From: Chlorobiaceae bacterium
GTDB taxonomy: Bacteria > Bacteroidota > Chlorobiia > Chlorobiales > Chlorobiaceae
Direction of reading: 5' to 3'
Assembly (NCBI GenBank): GCA_012972835.1
Contig: JABDHK010000035.1
Coordinates: 1 to 57,130 of the forward strand
Length of the DNA stretch: 57,130 nucleotides
Shown here: positions 34,902-44,516 of the stretch, piece by piece
Numbering within the stretch: position 1 is the stretch's first letter
Layout: the number at the start of each line of letters is the position of its first letter
The notes under the pieces: model-generated
Seen by the model: only the letters and a program-made list of their open reading frames with translations
Told to the model about the DNA's origin: nothing
Database searches by the model: none
Translations under genes and position numbers: made by a program

Positions 34902-35603
34902 TTAACCAGCGGTTTTTGAGATGGAATCCCAACCGATGACAGCCCCTACATAAAAGGCTCCATTAACCGCGACAAGTAATCCTCCTCCATATGAGATTCC
35001 CATGACCGTCGTAGATGTGCTTGTGCTGGTCGCATAGGATGGCCCTGCGAAGACTAATGGAAATGTAATATCTACATTTCGCTGAAAGGGGGGAGTGTTT
35101 CTCAAACCTATATAGCTACCTAAGGACATAGATCCATAAGTATCATGATTTCCTGTCAATTGATACTTAAACGGCACAAAGAGTGCTCCATATGCAACTC
35201 CTGAATCTCCGCAAGACTTTGCATCATCTTCGGATATCACGTATTCTTGGTCGAAAAGAAAGGGGGGATTTGGATTGTCTTTGTTCTGGATACGGTCAGG
35301 GGGAACCAGTACCCGTATCTCTCCTATCTTTGCATCATTAATAGCTTTAGGATCAGGCTGAACTAATTTTACATTGGTTTCACTTGCATCTTTGGAGGCG
35401 ATAGACACAATTATCATCTTTGTTGGTTTTATTTTGTAAGCTTTTCCATCCTCGACTCCTTTTTCGTTGAGAGTCTGCGGGTTATATAACCAATCACCAG
35501 TCATGAGTCCTTGAGCATTTGCAACCTGAACAAATGATAGTTGGATGCAGTAGCATGCAACTATAGTAAGGCAAATTTGACGAATAAATTTAAGGAATGT
35601 CAT
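34902..35603 (-). CDS. Secreted protein of unknown function
   Basis: The protein has 233 residues. A signal peptide is clear (FIRQICLTIVACYCIQLSFV, cleavage near VANA|QG). The mature part has an N-terminal block (MTGDWLYNPQTLNEKGVEDG), several short beta-like segments and a Gly/Ser/Thr-rich C-terminal part (YATSTSTSTTVMGISYGGGL). No known domain is recognised. It stands alone in the accessory islet between the restriction-modification module and the candidate RNA, with flanking gene-free DNA on both sides. Confidence 0.65.
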   Translation of the reverse strand: MTFLKFIRQICLTIVACYCIQLSFVQVANAQGLMTGDWLYNPQTLNEKGVEDGKAYKIKPTKMIIVSIASKDASETNVKLVQPDPKAINDAKIGEIRVLVPPDRIQNKDNPNPPFLFDQEYVISEDDAKSCGDSGVAYGALFVPFKYQLTGNHDTYGSMSLGSYIGLRNTPPFQRNVDITFPLVFAGPSYATSTSTSTTVMGISYGGGLLVAVNGAFYVGAVIGWDSISKTAG

Positions 35604-35842
35604 AGGCGTGGCTCCATTGTTAGTGAATTAGAATGATTGACGTAGAGATCTAATTGGCAAGTTATAGAGGTGTACCTCATCCCTTATTGTCGGTATTGGC
35701 TATTCTCTATACTAACGACTTATGAATTGGCTTCTCTTTGTTGAAAAGCGTTTTATTTTTTCTGATTTGAAGCTTAATTTTAATTTATAAATAACAATTG
35801 TTAATTTAAAATAAGTTCATAAAAAATTATTAAAGACGCTAT

Positions 35843-36066
35843 TTGCAGCACCCTGCAATAAAATCGCAGAAAAGGCTGTAGCGATAACGAAAGAGGGAGA
35901 TGGCGCAAACCTCATATCATACGACCCCTGCATCATCAAAAACGAGAGTTGGAATGACTCTATAAATGTGTTACTTTTAGGCAAGTAGTAAGTGATGGTC
36001 TATGTGCTATCATCTTTCGATTCTCGTTGCCTCCCGACTTGTCATCGGGGGGCTTTATTTTTTATC
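35843..36066 (+). ncRNA. Candidate structured small RNA or attenuated leader
   Basis: Four local hairpins occur in a row: TTGCAG/CTGCAA (35843-35858), ATCGC/GCGAT (35863-35885), AGAGT/ACTCT (35945-35961) and GATG/CATC (35994-36014), followed by a terminator. AACGAGA at 35941-35947 can also pair with TCTCGTT at 36022-36028, an alternative that competes with the third hairpin. No open frame is present, and it does not match 4.5S, 6S, tmRNA, RNase P or a riboswitch that I can recognise. It may be a free small RNA or a regulatory leader of the downstream MFS gene. Confidence 0.4.
36029..36066 (+). terminator. Orphan intrinsic terminator
   Basis: Nine-base stem GCCTCCCGA / TCGGGGGGC with one G-U pair and loop CTTGTCA, followed by TTTATTTTTT. 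On this strand there is no gene for more than 1.6 kb upstream apart from the restriction-modification module, so it must end either an RNA transcript or a leader of the MFS gene at 36145. Confidence 0.75.
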
Positions 36067-36144
36067 GAGAATGTTGCTTTTTGTAGCTATTCAGGCATTT
36101 TTTCTGAATGAAAATATCAGTATCAGTATTTATAAAAACAAGTT

Positions 36145-37407
36145 ATGGCTATTACGCAGAAATATAAAGTGTTTTCATGGTTGCTTTTTGATTTTGCAAA
36201 CACCTCCTTCAGCGTTATCATGGTTACCTTTGCTTTCCCCCTTTACTTTAAAAACGTAATTTGTAACGGCGCACCGTCGGGTGATGCCTTATGGGGTGTC
36301 AGTATCAGCCTGTCGATGCTGCTTGTTGCTCTTATATCACCTGTCCTTGGTGCTGCAGCTGATTATTCCGGACAACGGAAACGCTTTCTTTTTGTTTTTA
36401 CTCTGATTTCAGTAGCAGCTACCGCGCTCCTCTCCTTTTCGGGCCCTGGAATGGCGATAGCTGCGGTTGTTCTTTTTATTCTTGCCAACATAGGTTTTGA
36501 GGGTGGACTTGTTTTTTACGATGCCTATCTCAAGGAAATTGCCACGGAGAAGAGTGTCGGCAGGGTCTCCGGCTATGGTTTTGCCATGGGCTATCTTGGG
36601 GCTCTGGCAATTCTTCTGCTTCTGAAGCCTCTTTTGAGCAAAGGAATTGTCCTTGCCAATGCACCTAATGTGCAGTTGAGCTTTCTTGTCGCTGCACTTT
36701 TTTTCGCGATCTTTGCAGCGCCGATTTTCCTTGTGCTCAGGGATCAGAAGAAAGAGAAGCGTCCAGCCATCTCTTTGGCTGCACTCGGCAGTTCAATAAG
36801 AGAGGTAAAGTATACCGTCAGGCATATCATGAGTTATCCTGATCTTGTTCGTTTTCTCCTCGCCTTTTTTTTCTATAATGACGCTATTTTAACGGTCATC
36901 GCCTTCTCGTCGATCTATGCCCAGAACACCCTTGCATTTACTACCGGTGAGCTGATTGTCTTTTTTATGCTGGTTCAGACCACTGCAATTGCGGGCTCTA
37001 TTATTTTCGGTTTTGTTACCGATAAAATTGGCCCGAAAAAAACAATTGTCATTACACTTCTGATTTGGTTTTTTGTGATTTTAGCTGCTATTTTTGCTGA
37101 CAGCAAGGAGTTGTTTTTTTATACCGGAATGCTCGCCGGTCTCTCGATGGGTTCCTCCCAGGCTGCATCACGATCCATGATGGCGCGATTGACTCCTAAA
37201 GAGCATGTTACCGAGTTTTTCGGCTTTTATGATGGCACATTCGGCAAGGCATCGGCCATAGCCGGGCCCCTTATGTTTGGTTTGGTATCGGCACATGCTG
37301 GAAGTCAAAAAGCTGCACTTGCGTCTTTGCTGATTTTTTTTACTATTGGCTTATTGCTTATGACCAGAGTGAGATCAACAGGAATCTACTCCTCTCCTGA
37401 CGAGTGA
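36145..37407 (+). CDS. MFS transporter, UMF1/Atg22-like family
   Basis: Inner-membrane carrier of 420 residues with about twelve hydrophobic spans. The start region YKVFSWLLFDFANTSFSVIM is the signature of the UMF1 (vacuole-effluxer Atg22-like) family, as are the internal LSVLLLGAAADYSGQRKR-like loop (here GAAADYSGQRKRF) and GLSMGSSQAASRSMMARLTP. Members are often thought to export amino acids, but the bacterial substrates are unknown. Its stop overlaps the next gene by four bases (GTGA), so the two are coupled. Confidence 0.9.
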   Translation: MAITQKYKVFSWLLFDFANTSFSVIMVTFAFPLYFKNVICNGAPSGDALWGVSISLSMLLVALISPVLGAAADYSGQRKRFLFVFTLISVAATALLSFSGPGMAIAAVVLFILANIGFEGGLVFYDAYLKEIATEKSVGRVSGYGFAMGYLGALAILLLLKPLLSKGIVLANAPNVQLSFLVAALFFAIFAAPIFLVLRDQKKEKRPAISLAALGSSIREVKYTVRHIMSYPDLVRFLLAFFFYNDAILTVIAFSSIYAQNTLAFTTGELIVFFMLVQTTAIAGSIIFGFVTDKIGPKKTIVITLLIWFFVILAAIFADSKELFFYTGMLAGLSMGSSQAASRSMMARLTPKEHVTEFFGFYDGTFGKASAIAGPLMFGLVSAHAGSQKAALASLLIFFTIGLLLMTRVRSTGIYSSPDE

Positions 37408-38690
37408 AAAAAAAATCAATGGAAGAGGCAGAAAACAGATTAAAGAAGCGCGCTTTTCATTCTCGATGGGATGTTGCGCAATATTTGCGTGCGTTTATAC
37501 CTTTTTTCTGGAAAAATTTTATTCATGACAGGATTTTTCTCGGAGCAGGTTCACTGGCGTTTCAGACACTTCTTTCAATTGTGCCGGTTCTTGCTGTCAT
37601 ACTCTCCATATTGAGCGTTTTTTCTGTATTCATTCCTTTCAAGCACTCTCTTGAGGAGTTTCTTGTCCAGAATTTCATGCCGGGCGCGGGTTCGGTGCTC
37701 CATCACTACCTGACAGATTTTATTGGAAAGACGGCCAGCGTTCCGCTTCTTGGCGGAGTGTTTTTATTTATCATTGCGCTCTTTCTTATTTCAACAGTTG
37801 ATCATACGCTCAATGAAATATGGGAGGTGCACTCTCCCCGCAAGACACTGCAGGGCTTTACCCTCTACTGGACGGTACTGACGCTTGGGCCAGTGCTTAT
37901 CGGAAGCAGTCTCGCGGCAAGCTCCTATGTCTGGTATACGGTTTTTACCGAAGGCCCACTGCTTGAGCTGAAAACCCGTTTACTCTCCTATCTTCCTTTT
38001 ATCAATTCGATTTTTGCCTTTTTTCTGCTCTACATGCTTGTGCCGAATCGTCGGGTCAGGTTTGTTCATGCCATCTCTGGCGCGGTTCTGGCTGCCGTTA
38101 TGTTTGAATTGTCAAAGATATGGTTTGTGTTTTATGTCACGCATATTTCCACCTTTGAGCATATCTACGGGGCATTGTCGGTGATTCCGATGCTTTTCTT
38201 CTGGATCTATCTTGGCTGGGTTGTTGTTTTGACCGGCGCGGAATTTGTGTTCTGTCTTGGAGCGCTGAAACCTGTTGGCGGCATTGCTGAATCATTCAAT
38301 CCGTTGCGTAGTGTTCCCGTGATTCTTACGGTACTTGCTGCTATATGGAACGGCCAGACTATTGGACGCCCGATGAATATGAAAAAAATTCTGAAAGCTG
38401 TTCATTCGGTACAGCCTTCCGGGTTAAGAAATATTGTTGATATTCTGCTTCGGAACGATTTTGTTCATGTCACAGCAAACGGTGATCTGGCGGTCAGTCG
38501 TGATCTCTATACCCTGACGCTGTATGATCTTTATACGATAATCCCTCCAGGATTTGCAGGTGATGAAATCGGTTCGCTGATTTCAGACGGTAATAGCGTA
38601 CATTTGAAAACGATCAGCACGGGAGTCTCAGAGTGTTTGAAAAGCAGTATGAATATGCCCCTTGCGACCTTATTAGAGGATATTAATTAA
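37404..38690 (+). CDS. YihY/BrkB family membrane protein
   Basis: The protein has 428 residues (GTG start at 37404, overlapping the MFS stop; ATG at 37419 is an alternative). The N-terminal region DRIFLGAGSLAFQTLLSIVP is the family hallmark, with six or so spans up to about residue 290 (including IYGALSVIPMLFFWIYLGWV and VVLTGAEFVFCLGAL). A C-terminal soluble part of about 130 residues that looks like a winged-helix-type domain (MKKILKAVHSVQPSGLRNIV, LLRNDFVHVTANGD) follows. The family was once named ribonuclease BN but is a membrane protein of unknown transport function. Confidence 0.87.
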   Translation: MKKKSMEEAENRLKKRAFHSRWDVAQYLRAFIPFFWKNFIHDRIFLGAGSLAFQTLLSIVPVLAVILSILSVFSVFIPFKHSLEEFLVQNFMPGAGSVLHHYLTDFIGKTASVPLLGGVFLFIIALFLISTVDHTLNEIWEVHSPRKTLQGFTLYWTVLTLGPVLIGSSLAASSYVWYTVFTEGPLLELKTRLLSYLPFINSIFAFFLLYMLVPNRRVRFVHAISGAVLAAVMFELSKIWFVFYVTHISTFEHIYGALSVIPMLFFWIYLGWVVVLTGAEFVFCLGALKPVGGIAESFNPLRSVPVILTVLAAIWNGQTIGRPMNMKKILKAVHSVQPSGLRNIVDILLRNDFVHVTANGDLAVSRDLYTLTLYDLYTIIPPGFAGDEIGSLISDGNSVHLKTISTGVSECLKSSMNMPLATLLEDIN

Positions 38691-38698
38691 CAGCAGTT

Positions 38699-40446
38699 AT
38701 GAGTTATCAGGTTATAGCCCGGAAATACAGGCCGACAAAATTTGCCGATATTACTGCACAGGAGCACGTTACTCGTACGATACAGAACTCGCTTCGTATG
38801 GGGAGGCTTGGACATGGTTATATTTTTTCCGGACTGAGGGGGGTTGGCAAAACAACAGCGGCAAGGGTATTCGCCAAGGCAGTGAACTGTCTGAAAATGA
38901 TGGAGGATCCTGAATATCTGCAGCAGGTTACCGAGCCTTGTGGTGAGTGTGAAAGTTGCAGGGACTTCGATGCAGGCACCAGCTTCAACATAGCGGAGTT
39001 TGATGCGGCATCCAATAACAGTGTCGATGATATTCGCCTGCTCCGGGAGAATGTCCGGTACGGGCCGCAGAAGGGCAAGTACCGTGTCTACATTATCGAT
39101 GAGGTGCACATGCTCTCCATTGCAGCTTTTAATGCATTTCTGAAAACCCTTGAGGAGCCACCGCCACACGCCATTTTTATTTTTGCCACAACGGAGCTTC
39201 ACAAGATTCCCGCTACAATTGCCTCCCGTTGTCAGCGATTCAACTTCAAGCGGATTCCCCTTGAGGATATTCAGCGACAGCTTCAGCAGATCTGTGATGC
39301 CGAGCACATCAAGGTGGATGGAGATGCCCTTCAGCTTATAGGGCGCAAAGCCCAGGGGTCGATGCGTGATGCACAGAGTATTCTTGACCAGGTTATAGCC
39401 TTTTCAGCCGAGAATGATCATGAGGGAGCTATCAGTTATCAGGGCGTTGCCGAGCTGCTTAACTATATCGACGATGAACAGATGTTTGCCGTTACTGATG
39501 CCGTCAAGGAGCACAGTCCCGCCAAGATGCTTGATGTTGCGCAGTTTGTCATCAGGAATGGTTATGATGAGCAGGATTTTCTTGAAAAGCTGATTGAGCA
39601 CTTGCGAAATTTTCTGGTAGTGCAGAATCTCTCTTCGACCCGACTGGTGGAACGCCCCGATGCAATACGTGAGCGCTATTTGCATGATGCTGCAAATTTT
39701 TCTCCACTATCCGTCATGCAGATGGTTGATTTTCTTCTGCTGACCCAGAAAGAGCTGAAGTTCCAGTTTGAATACCAGTTCCGCTTTGAGCTTGCACTTT
39801 TGAAGCTTATCGATATAGTACACGCTGTTGCGCCGGTGCTGCTGGAACAACAGCCTCAAAAAAAAAAGTACCTGACAAGCCACTGAAAAATCTGCCGGTA
39901 TCCTCACCATCACGTTCAGAACCTTCACCACCAAAGCGCGCTGAGTCAGGGGAGCTTGACCTTGGTTCATGGCAGAAAAAACTTTCAGGTTTTGCATCAA
40001 ATCCGGCGTTGCAGCAGCTTCGCGCAAGCTCAGCATCAGATAAAAGAGGTGAAGGTGATAGTGGCAGCCTCAAAAGTGTTGCAGATCTTGATACTCTCAA
40101 GGTTGAATGGCGTCAGTGTCTTGATCATATTTCAAGGAAAAGCCAGAACTTCATGGCAACACATCTGCAATCCTGTGAACTTGCAGCATGCACCGAGGAG
40201 GGTCTACTCGACATAGTCTGCTGTAAAAAGTTTTCCTATGAAGAGCTTCTGCTTGATATAGCGGTTCTTCAGAAGGAGGTGTCAGAATTTTATGCACTGC
40301 CGCTTAAGCTCCGTATTCTTTATGATGCTGAAAAAGATGCCTGCACAAAAGAGAAGAGTGTCTTTACCCTTTTTCAGGAACTCTCCGAAAACAATGCAGT
40401 CATCAGGTTTCTGATTACGGAGTTCGGGGGAGAACTTGTTTACTGA
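38699..40446 (+). CDS. dnaX: DNA polymerase III subunits tau/gamma, expressed through a frameshift or slippage site
   Basis: Clamp-loader ATPase of the replicase. The zero frame (38699-39886) encodes 395 residues: Walker [21 protein letters not shown], zinc cysteines CGECESC, Walker B IIDEVHML and the sensor region [19 protein letters not shown]; it ends soon after QPQKKK with YLTSH. In the -1 frame, coding resumes at the same point ([15 protein letters not shown]) with a Pro/Ser linker and then a typical tau C-terminal domain ending at 40446, for about 582 residues. The switch is at a run of ten A (39858-39867) plus G, so a short gamma-like and a long tau product are both expected. Next gene is aspS. 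Confidence 0.88.
39858..39868 (+). promoter_or_regulatory. dnaX: Frameshift/slippage site within dnaX
   Basis: The run is CTC-A10-GTA. In the zero frame the codons are CAA AAA AAA AAG, so the heptamer A_AAA_AAG, identical to the E. coli dnaX -1 site, lies at 39862-39868. Ten As would also allow transcriptional slippage as in Thermus dnaX. I see no strong stem-loop just downstream and no Shine-Dalgarno just upstream, which tilts towards slippage of RNA polymerase. Confidence 0.75.
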
Positions 40447-40532
40447 GTAAACCCAACTTGTTTTATAAATTATTAAAAATTCTTCATATTCAGTTTTTTC
40501 AGAAGGTTATAAATTTTTCAATAGAGAACAAT

Positions 40533-42347
40533 ATGAGTAAACCTGCATGTAGCACACAGACTCTGAATAACCGGTTTCGCTCTGATTATTGCGGGTTATT
40601 GAGTCCAGAGCTTGAGCATACCCCTGTCAGGCTTGCAGGATGGGTTCACAGAAAACGGGATCATGGCGGGCTCATTTTTATTGATCTGAGGGATCATACC
40701 GGCATCAGTCAGCTTGTTATCCAGCCGGAACAGCAGGAGCTTTTTGCCAAAGCTGAACAGCTTCATGTCGAATCAGTGATCAGAATAGAGGGTGTCGTTG
40801 TCCGGCGAGCCGAGGGAGCAGTCAATCCTCGTCTTGCATCGGGTGAGATTGAGGTTGTTGTCAGTAAGATCACGGTCGAAAGTAACGCGCAGCCTTTGCC
40901 GTTTCCGGTAGCCGATGAGGTGCCGACCTCTGAGGAGCTTCGGCTGAAATACCGATTTATTGATCTGCGTCGTGAAAAAATTCATGAGAATATTATTTTT
41001 CGCAGCCGCCTGACCGCAGCTGTCCGTCGCTATCTCGAAGAGCGAGAGTTTATTGAAATACAGACACCCATTCTAACCTCAAGTTCTCCTGAGGGCGCAA
41101 GGGACTTTCTTGTTCCAAGCCGACTTCATCCAGGGAAATTCTATGCGCTGCCCCAGGCTCCACAGCAGTTCAAGCAGCTGCTCATGGTGTCGGGTTTTCC
41201 GCGTTATTTTCAGATAGCTCCCTGTTTCAGGGATGAAGATGCCCGTGCCGACCGCAGTCCGGGGGAGTTTTATCAGATCGATATGGAAATGGCTTTTATA
41301 GAGCAGGATGATCTCTTTGGAATTCTTGAAGGGATGATTGAGCATCTTACCCGTACCATGTCGCACAAGCGGATCCCGCAGTTTCCATTTCCGAGGATCA
41401 GCTATAAGGAGGTCATGAACCGTTTCGGGACAGACAAACCGGACCTCAGAATACCGCTTGAAATCAGTGATGTTACTCCTCTCTTCGTCAATTCAGGGTT
41501 CAAGGTGTTTGCCAACAATACCAAAGAGGGCTCCTGCGTAAAAGCGCTTGTGCTTAAAGGTCGTGCCAATGAATCAAGGCTGTTTTTCGACAAGGCCGAA
41601 AAAAGGGCCAAAGAGCTTGGTTCTGCCGGCCTGGCTTATATCCAGTTCAGGGAGGAAGGCCCTAAAGGTCCGGTTGTCAAATTTCTCTCTGAAGATGATC
41701 TCGTGCATCTTAAAGAGCAGCTTGCTCTTGAAACGGGTGATGTTGTCTTTTTCGGGGCAGGCAAATGGGAGGCTACCTGCAAGATCATGGGAGGAATGAG
41801 AACCTATTTCGCAGATCTCTTTACCCTTGACAAAGACGAACTCTCATTCTGCTGGATTGTTGACTTCCCCATGTATGAATACAACGAAGAGGCTAAAAAA
41901 ATAGACTTTTCCCACAATCCATTCTCAATGCCGCAGGGAGAGATGGATGCGCTCGATACAAAGCTGCCTCTCGACATCCTTGCTTATCAGTACGATATAG
42001 TCTGCAATGGTATTGAACTATCCAGCGGAGCCATCCGTAACCACAGACCTGATATCATGTACAAGGCCTTCGGGATTGCCGGATACTCAAAGGAAGAGGT
42101 TGATGAGCGATTTGGTCACATGATTGAGGCATTCAAGCTTGGTGCGCCACCCCACGGAGGTATTGCTCCAGGTCTTGACCGGCTTGTCATGATTTTACGG
42201 GATGAGCAGAACATCCGCGAGGTTATTGCCTTCCCAATGAATCAGCAGGCACAGGATCTCATGATGTCCTCCCCTTCGGAAGTCTCACCAGCACAGCTAC
42301 GTGAACTGCATCTGAAGATCGACCTGCCAAAAAAGAGTCAAGCGTAA
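40533..42347 (+). CDS. aspS: Aspartyl-tRNA synthetase
   Basis: Class II synthetase of 604 residues with the bacterial layout: N-terminal OB fold ([20 protein letters not shown]), catalytic core with motif 2 [20 protein letters not shown], the bacterial GAD insertion domain (about 290-415), and motif 3 [13 protein letters not shown]. The insertion marks the bacterial type. ATG at 40533 gives the normal start; an upstream in-frame start at 40458 would add 25 hydrophobic residues not seen in the family. Ends at a clear terminator. Confidence 0.96.
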   Translation: MSKPACSTQTLNNRFRSDYCGLLSPELEHTPVRLAGWVHRKRDHGGLIFIDLRDHTGISQLVIQPEQQELFAKAEQLHVESVIRIEGVVVRRAEGAVNPRLASGEIEVVVSKITVESNAQPLPFPVADEVPTSEELRLKYRFIDLRREKIHENIIFRSRLTAAVRRYLEEREFIEIQTPILTSSSPEGARDFLVPSRLHPGKFYALPQAPQQFKQLLMVSGFPRYFQIAPCFRDEDARADRSPGEFYQIDMEMAFIEQDDLFGILEGMIEHLTRTMSHKRIPQFPFPRISYKEVMNRFGTDKPDLRIPLEISDVTPLFVNSGFKVFANNTKEGSCVKALVLKGRANESRLFFDKAEKRAKELGSAGLAYIQFREEGPKGPVVKFLSEDDLVHLKEQLALETGDVVFFGAGKWEATCKIMGGMRTYFADLFTLDKDELSFCWIVDFPMYEYNEEAKKIDFSHNPFSMPQGEMDALDTKLPLDILAYQYDIVCNGIELSSGAIRNHRPDIMYKAFGIAGYSKEEVDERFGHMIEAFKLGAPPHGGIAPGLDRLVMILRDEQNIREVIAFPMNQQAQDLMMSSPSEVSPAQLRELHLKIDLPKKSQA

Positions 42348-42359
42348 GTTTTATTGAAT

Positions 42360-42389
42360 AACAGGGTGGCCGTAAACCGCCCTGTTTTT
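42360..42389 (+). terminator. Intrinsic terminator after aspS
   Basis: Ten-bp stem AACAGGGTGG / CCGCCCTGTT with one G-U pair and a 7-base loop, then a short T run, 12 bases after the aspS stop. Confidence 0.85.
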
Positions 42390-42437
42390 ACTTTACCACC
42401 ACTACAGCCGCACAAAAGATTCAATATTGACCCCAGC

Positions 42438-42468
42438 AGTCCCATGTGTCCCTGCTGTCCTTTTTGTC
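42438..42468 (+). repeat. 9-bp-periodic TGTCC tract in a convergent gap
   Basis: TGTC recurs at 42447, 42456 and 42465 with a degenerate AGTC at 42438, an exact 9-base period. It shares the core CTGCTGTCC with the tract at 20717-20748. It lies between the aspS terminator and the end of the radical SAM gene, again between converging genes. Confidence 0.55.
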
Positions 42469-42503
42469 CCTGTTCCCCAAACCCTCCAAACCCCCGTTCA
42501 ACC

Positions 42504-43913
42504 TCAGTAATAATATTCAGGCGACAGCTTGCTGGTAAAGCGGTTCATGGCGTAGTTGGCAAGCCAGACCCAGTTCAGCGGTTTACCCTTCATACGCTGC
42601 ATAATTGCGCGGCCTTTGTAGACCTCTCGCTGGAGTTTGACAAAATTTTCCAGCAGTTTTTCACCGCTCATCTTGTTCGGTTCAAACATGTAGTGGTAGG
42701 TGTCGTACTTGTCCCAGTCGAAATGACGAATGCGGGGCTTCATCTCATCGAAATAGGGTGTCCCAGGGAATGGCGTTACCAGCGAAAAGACCGGAAACTC
42801 AATCTTGTTGTTCATGATGAAGTCGTAGGTGAGCTGAAAGCTCTCCTCCGTATCGTTGTCAAAGCCGAACATGAAGTAGCCCTGAATGGCAATACCGTTG
42901 TTATGCAGATTGCTGACAACTTTTTCATAATTGCCATGCCGGTTTGAACCCTTCTGGACGCTCTTGATTGTTTCAGGATTGAGTGACTCGAAGCCAATGC
43001 TCAGCAGATCGCATCCTGAACGGCCCGCAAGTTCCGCAACCTCCGGTTTGTCAAGAAAGTTCATCGAGATATTGGCATTCCAGTGCACGCCGAGTTTGGC
43101 CATCTCTTCAAGCAGTGTCATGAAATACTTTGGCCGGAAACTGATATTGTCGTCCATGAAGGAAAAATTCACCTTCTTTTTGCCGATCCTCTCCTGATGA
43201 TAGCGCATTTCATCGAGCACCAGATCAAGCTCGCGGTAACGGTAGCTTTTTCCATAGACAGTAGGGGTTGTACAGAAATTGCATCCTACAGGGCACCCTT
43301 TTGTTGCAAGAAGTGGGATACGCGAACTGTATTTTTTGGCATTTTTTGATGAAAGGGCATAGTTGAAATCCGGGTGGAGCATGGCACTCATCGGTTTGAG
43401 CTCCTTTGCCCTGTAAACGCCCTGCATTTTCCCTTTCAGCACATCAATGGCAAGTTCTGTCCATATCGATTCTATTTCCCCGTAGACCACACTGGTGCAG
43501 TGTGCTGATGCCTCTTCATGGAGCATGGTGGGATGAACGCCCCCAAGGATTACTGTTTTTCCCTGCGCAAGAGCGGCATCACCAATCCGGTAAGCTTTTG
43601 ATGCATTGAGTGTTCGTGATGTAATTGCAACAACGTCAAAGCCGGAAAAATCTACCGGCACCTTATCGCCAAGCCTTTCATCAATAAAGGTGACATCAAA
43701 GAGCTCTCCAACGAGGGTCGCGACCATGATCAGGTTTAAAGGCATGCTGACCGTGCCGGAATCCACCATCATGCTGGTGTTGCTGATTGGCTGAATAAGG
43801 ATCCATTTTTTCCGGGATTTTTGCTGTGAAGCAAGCTGATGAAGGAGTTCCTCTGAAGAACAGGAGACTGGGTCAAGCGATGAGACGTGATTGTTGGATG
43901 GTAAGATCTGCAT
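42504..43913 (-). CDS. B12-binding-domain radical SAM protein
   Basis: The protein has 469 residues. A Rossmann-like cobalamin-binding-type domain (about 35-165, containing SMPLNLIMVATLVGELFDVT and GKTVILGGVHPTMLHEEA) is followed by a radical SAM core with the cluster motif CPVGCNFC near residue 205 and the later block GYFMFGFDNDTEESFQLTYD. This architecture is shared by methyltransferases and cyclases such as BchE, and by BchQ and BchR, which methylate bacteriochlorophylls in green sulfur bacteria. It could be one of these, but family members are many and sequence recall is not enough to choose. It stands alone. Confidence 0.85.
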   Translation of the reverse strand: MQILPSNNHVSSLDPVSCSSEELLHQLASQQKSRKKWILIQPISNTSMMVDSGTVSMPLNLIMVATLVGELFDVTFIDERLGDKVPVDFSGFDVVAITSRTLNASKAYRIGDAALAQGKTVILGGVHPTMLHEEASAHCTSVVYGEIESIWTELAIDVLKGKMQGVYRAKELKPMSAMLHPDFNYALSSKNAKKYSSRIPLLATKGCPVGCNFCTTPTVYGKSYRYRELDLVLDEMRYHQERIGKKKVNFSFMDDNISFRPKYFMTLLEEMAKLGVHWNANISMNFLDKPEVAELAGRSGCDLLSIGFESLNPETIKSVQKGSNRHGNYEKVVSNLHNNGIAIQGYFMFGFDNDTEESFQLTYDFIMNNKIEFPVFSLVTPFPGTPYFDEMKPRIRHFDWDKYDTYHYMFEPNKMSGEKLLENFVKLQREVYKGRAIMQRMKGKPLNWVWLANYAMNRFTSKLSPEYYY

Positions 43914-44021
43914 ACCCTGAAATCTGCAATAAGTGTAAAAAACCGTTACAACGAAAGAGACAAGGTAGGAAAAGTTTTTTGAAACTGACCCGATAATTTA
44001 GAAAATATGATTTGCCGGGAT

Positions 44022-44471
44022 TTATCGGGGAGTCTGGTTTTTTCTCAGGACAGCAACAGTAAAGCGGCTTACGCAGGTGAGTTTGTGCTCTTCATTTTTC
44101 ACCTTGATATCCCATACCTGTGAGCTTTTGCCAAGATGCAGGGGAGTGGCAGTGGCATAGACAAATCCTGTCGAGACCGGGCGTATATGGTTGGCATTGA
44201 TCTCCTGTCCAACGATATAGAAGGACTCCCTGTCAACGCAGTAGGATGCCGCAATACTTCCCACAGTTTCAGCAAGAGCGAGTGAAGCCCCGCCGTGCAG
44301 AATGCCTATACGCTGAATGGTACGATGGTCGACGGGCATTTTAGCCGTCATGAAATCCAGACCGATCTCGGTCATTTCAATGCCAAGATGGCGGGCCATC
44401 TGGCCATCAATAATTTGAGTGGTGTTGATCTCCTCAACAGTGATCGGAGTAAAAAAAATAGAGGATTGCAT
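44022..44471 (-). CDS. Hotdog-fold thioesterase (PaaI/EntH type)
   Basis: A 149-residue protein with the PaaI-type thioesterase motif GILHGGASLALAETVGSIAA and the strand segments DFMTAKMPVDHRTIQR and GQEINANHIRPVSTGFV. It would hydrolyse acyl- or aryl-CoA thioesters. The start at 44471 (MQSSIFFTPI) was chosen because a longer frame would run into the tRNA-Gly gene on the same strand. It ends about 110 bases before the radical SAM gene start. Confidence 0.88.
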   Translation of the reverse strand: MQSSIFFTPITVEEINTTQIIDGQMARHLGIEMTEIGLDFMTAKMPVDHRTIQRIGILHGGASLALAETVGSIAASYCVDRESFYIVGQEINANHIRPVSTGFVYATATPLHLGKSSQVWDIKVKNEEHKLTCVSRFTVAVLRKNQTPR

Positions 44472-44516
44472 TATGAGAGGGTTACAGGTCAACGAGAAAG
44501 AGTTATATCGGGGAAA

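Larger units (their letters stand above)
35604..36144 (+). other. Long intergenic region carrying a candidate structured RNA
   Basis: There is no protein gene here. The left half (to about 35830) is very AT-rich. From 35843 a chain of small hairpins leads to an intrinsic terminator at 36029-36066, described separately. About 80 bases then separate it from the MFS start. Confidence 0.5.
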
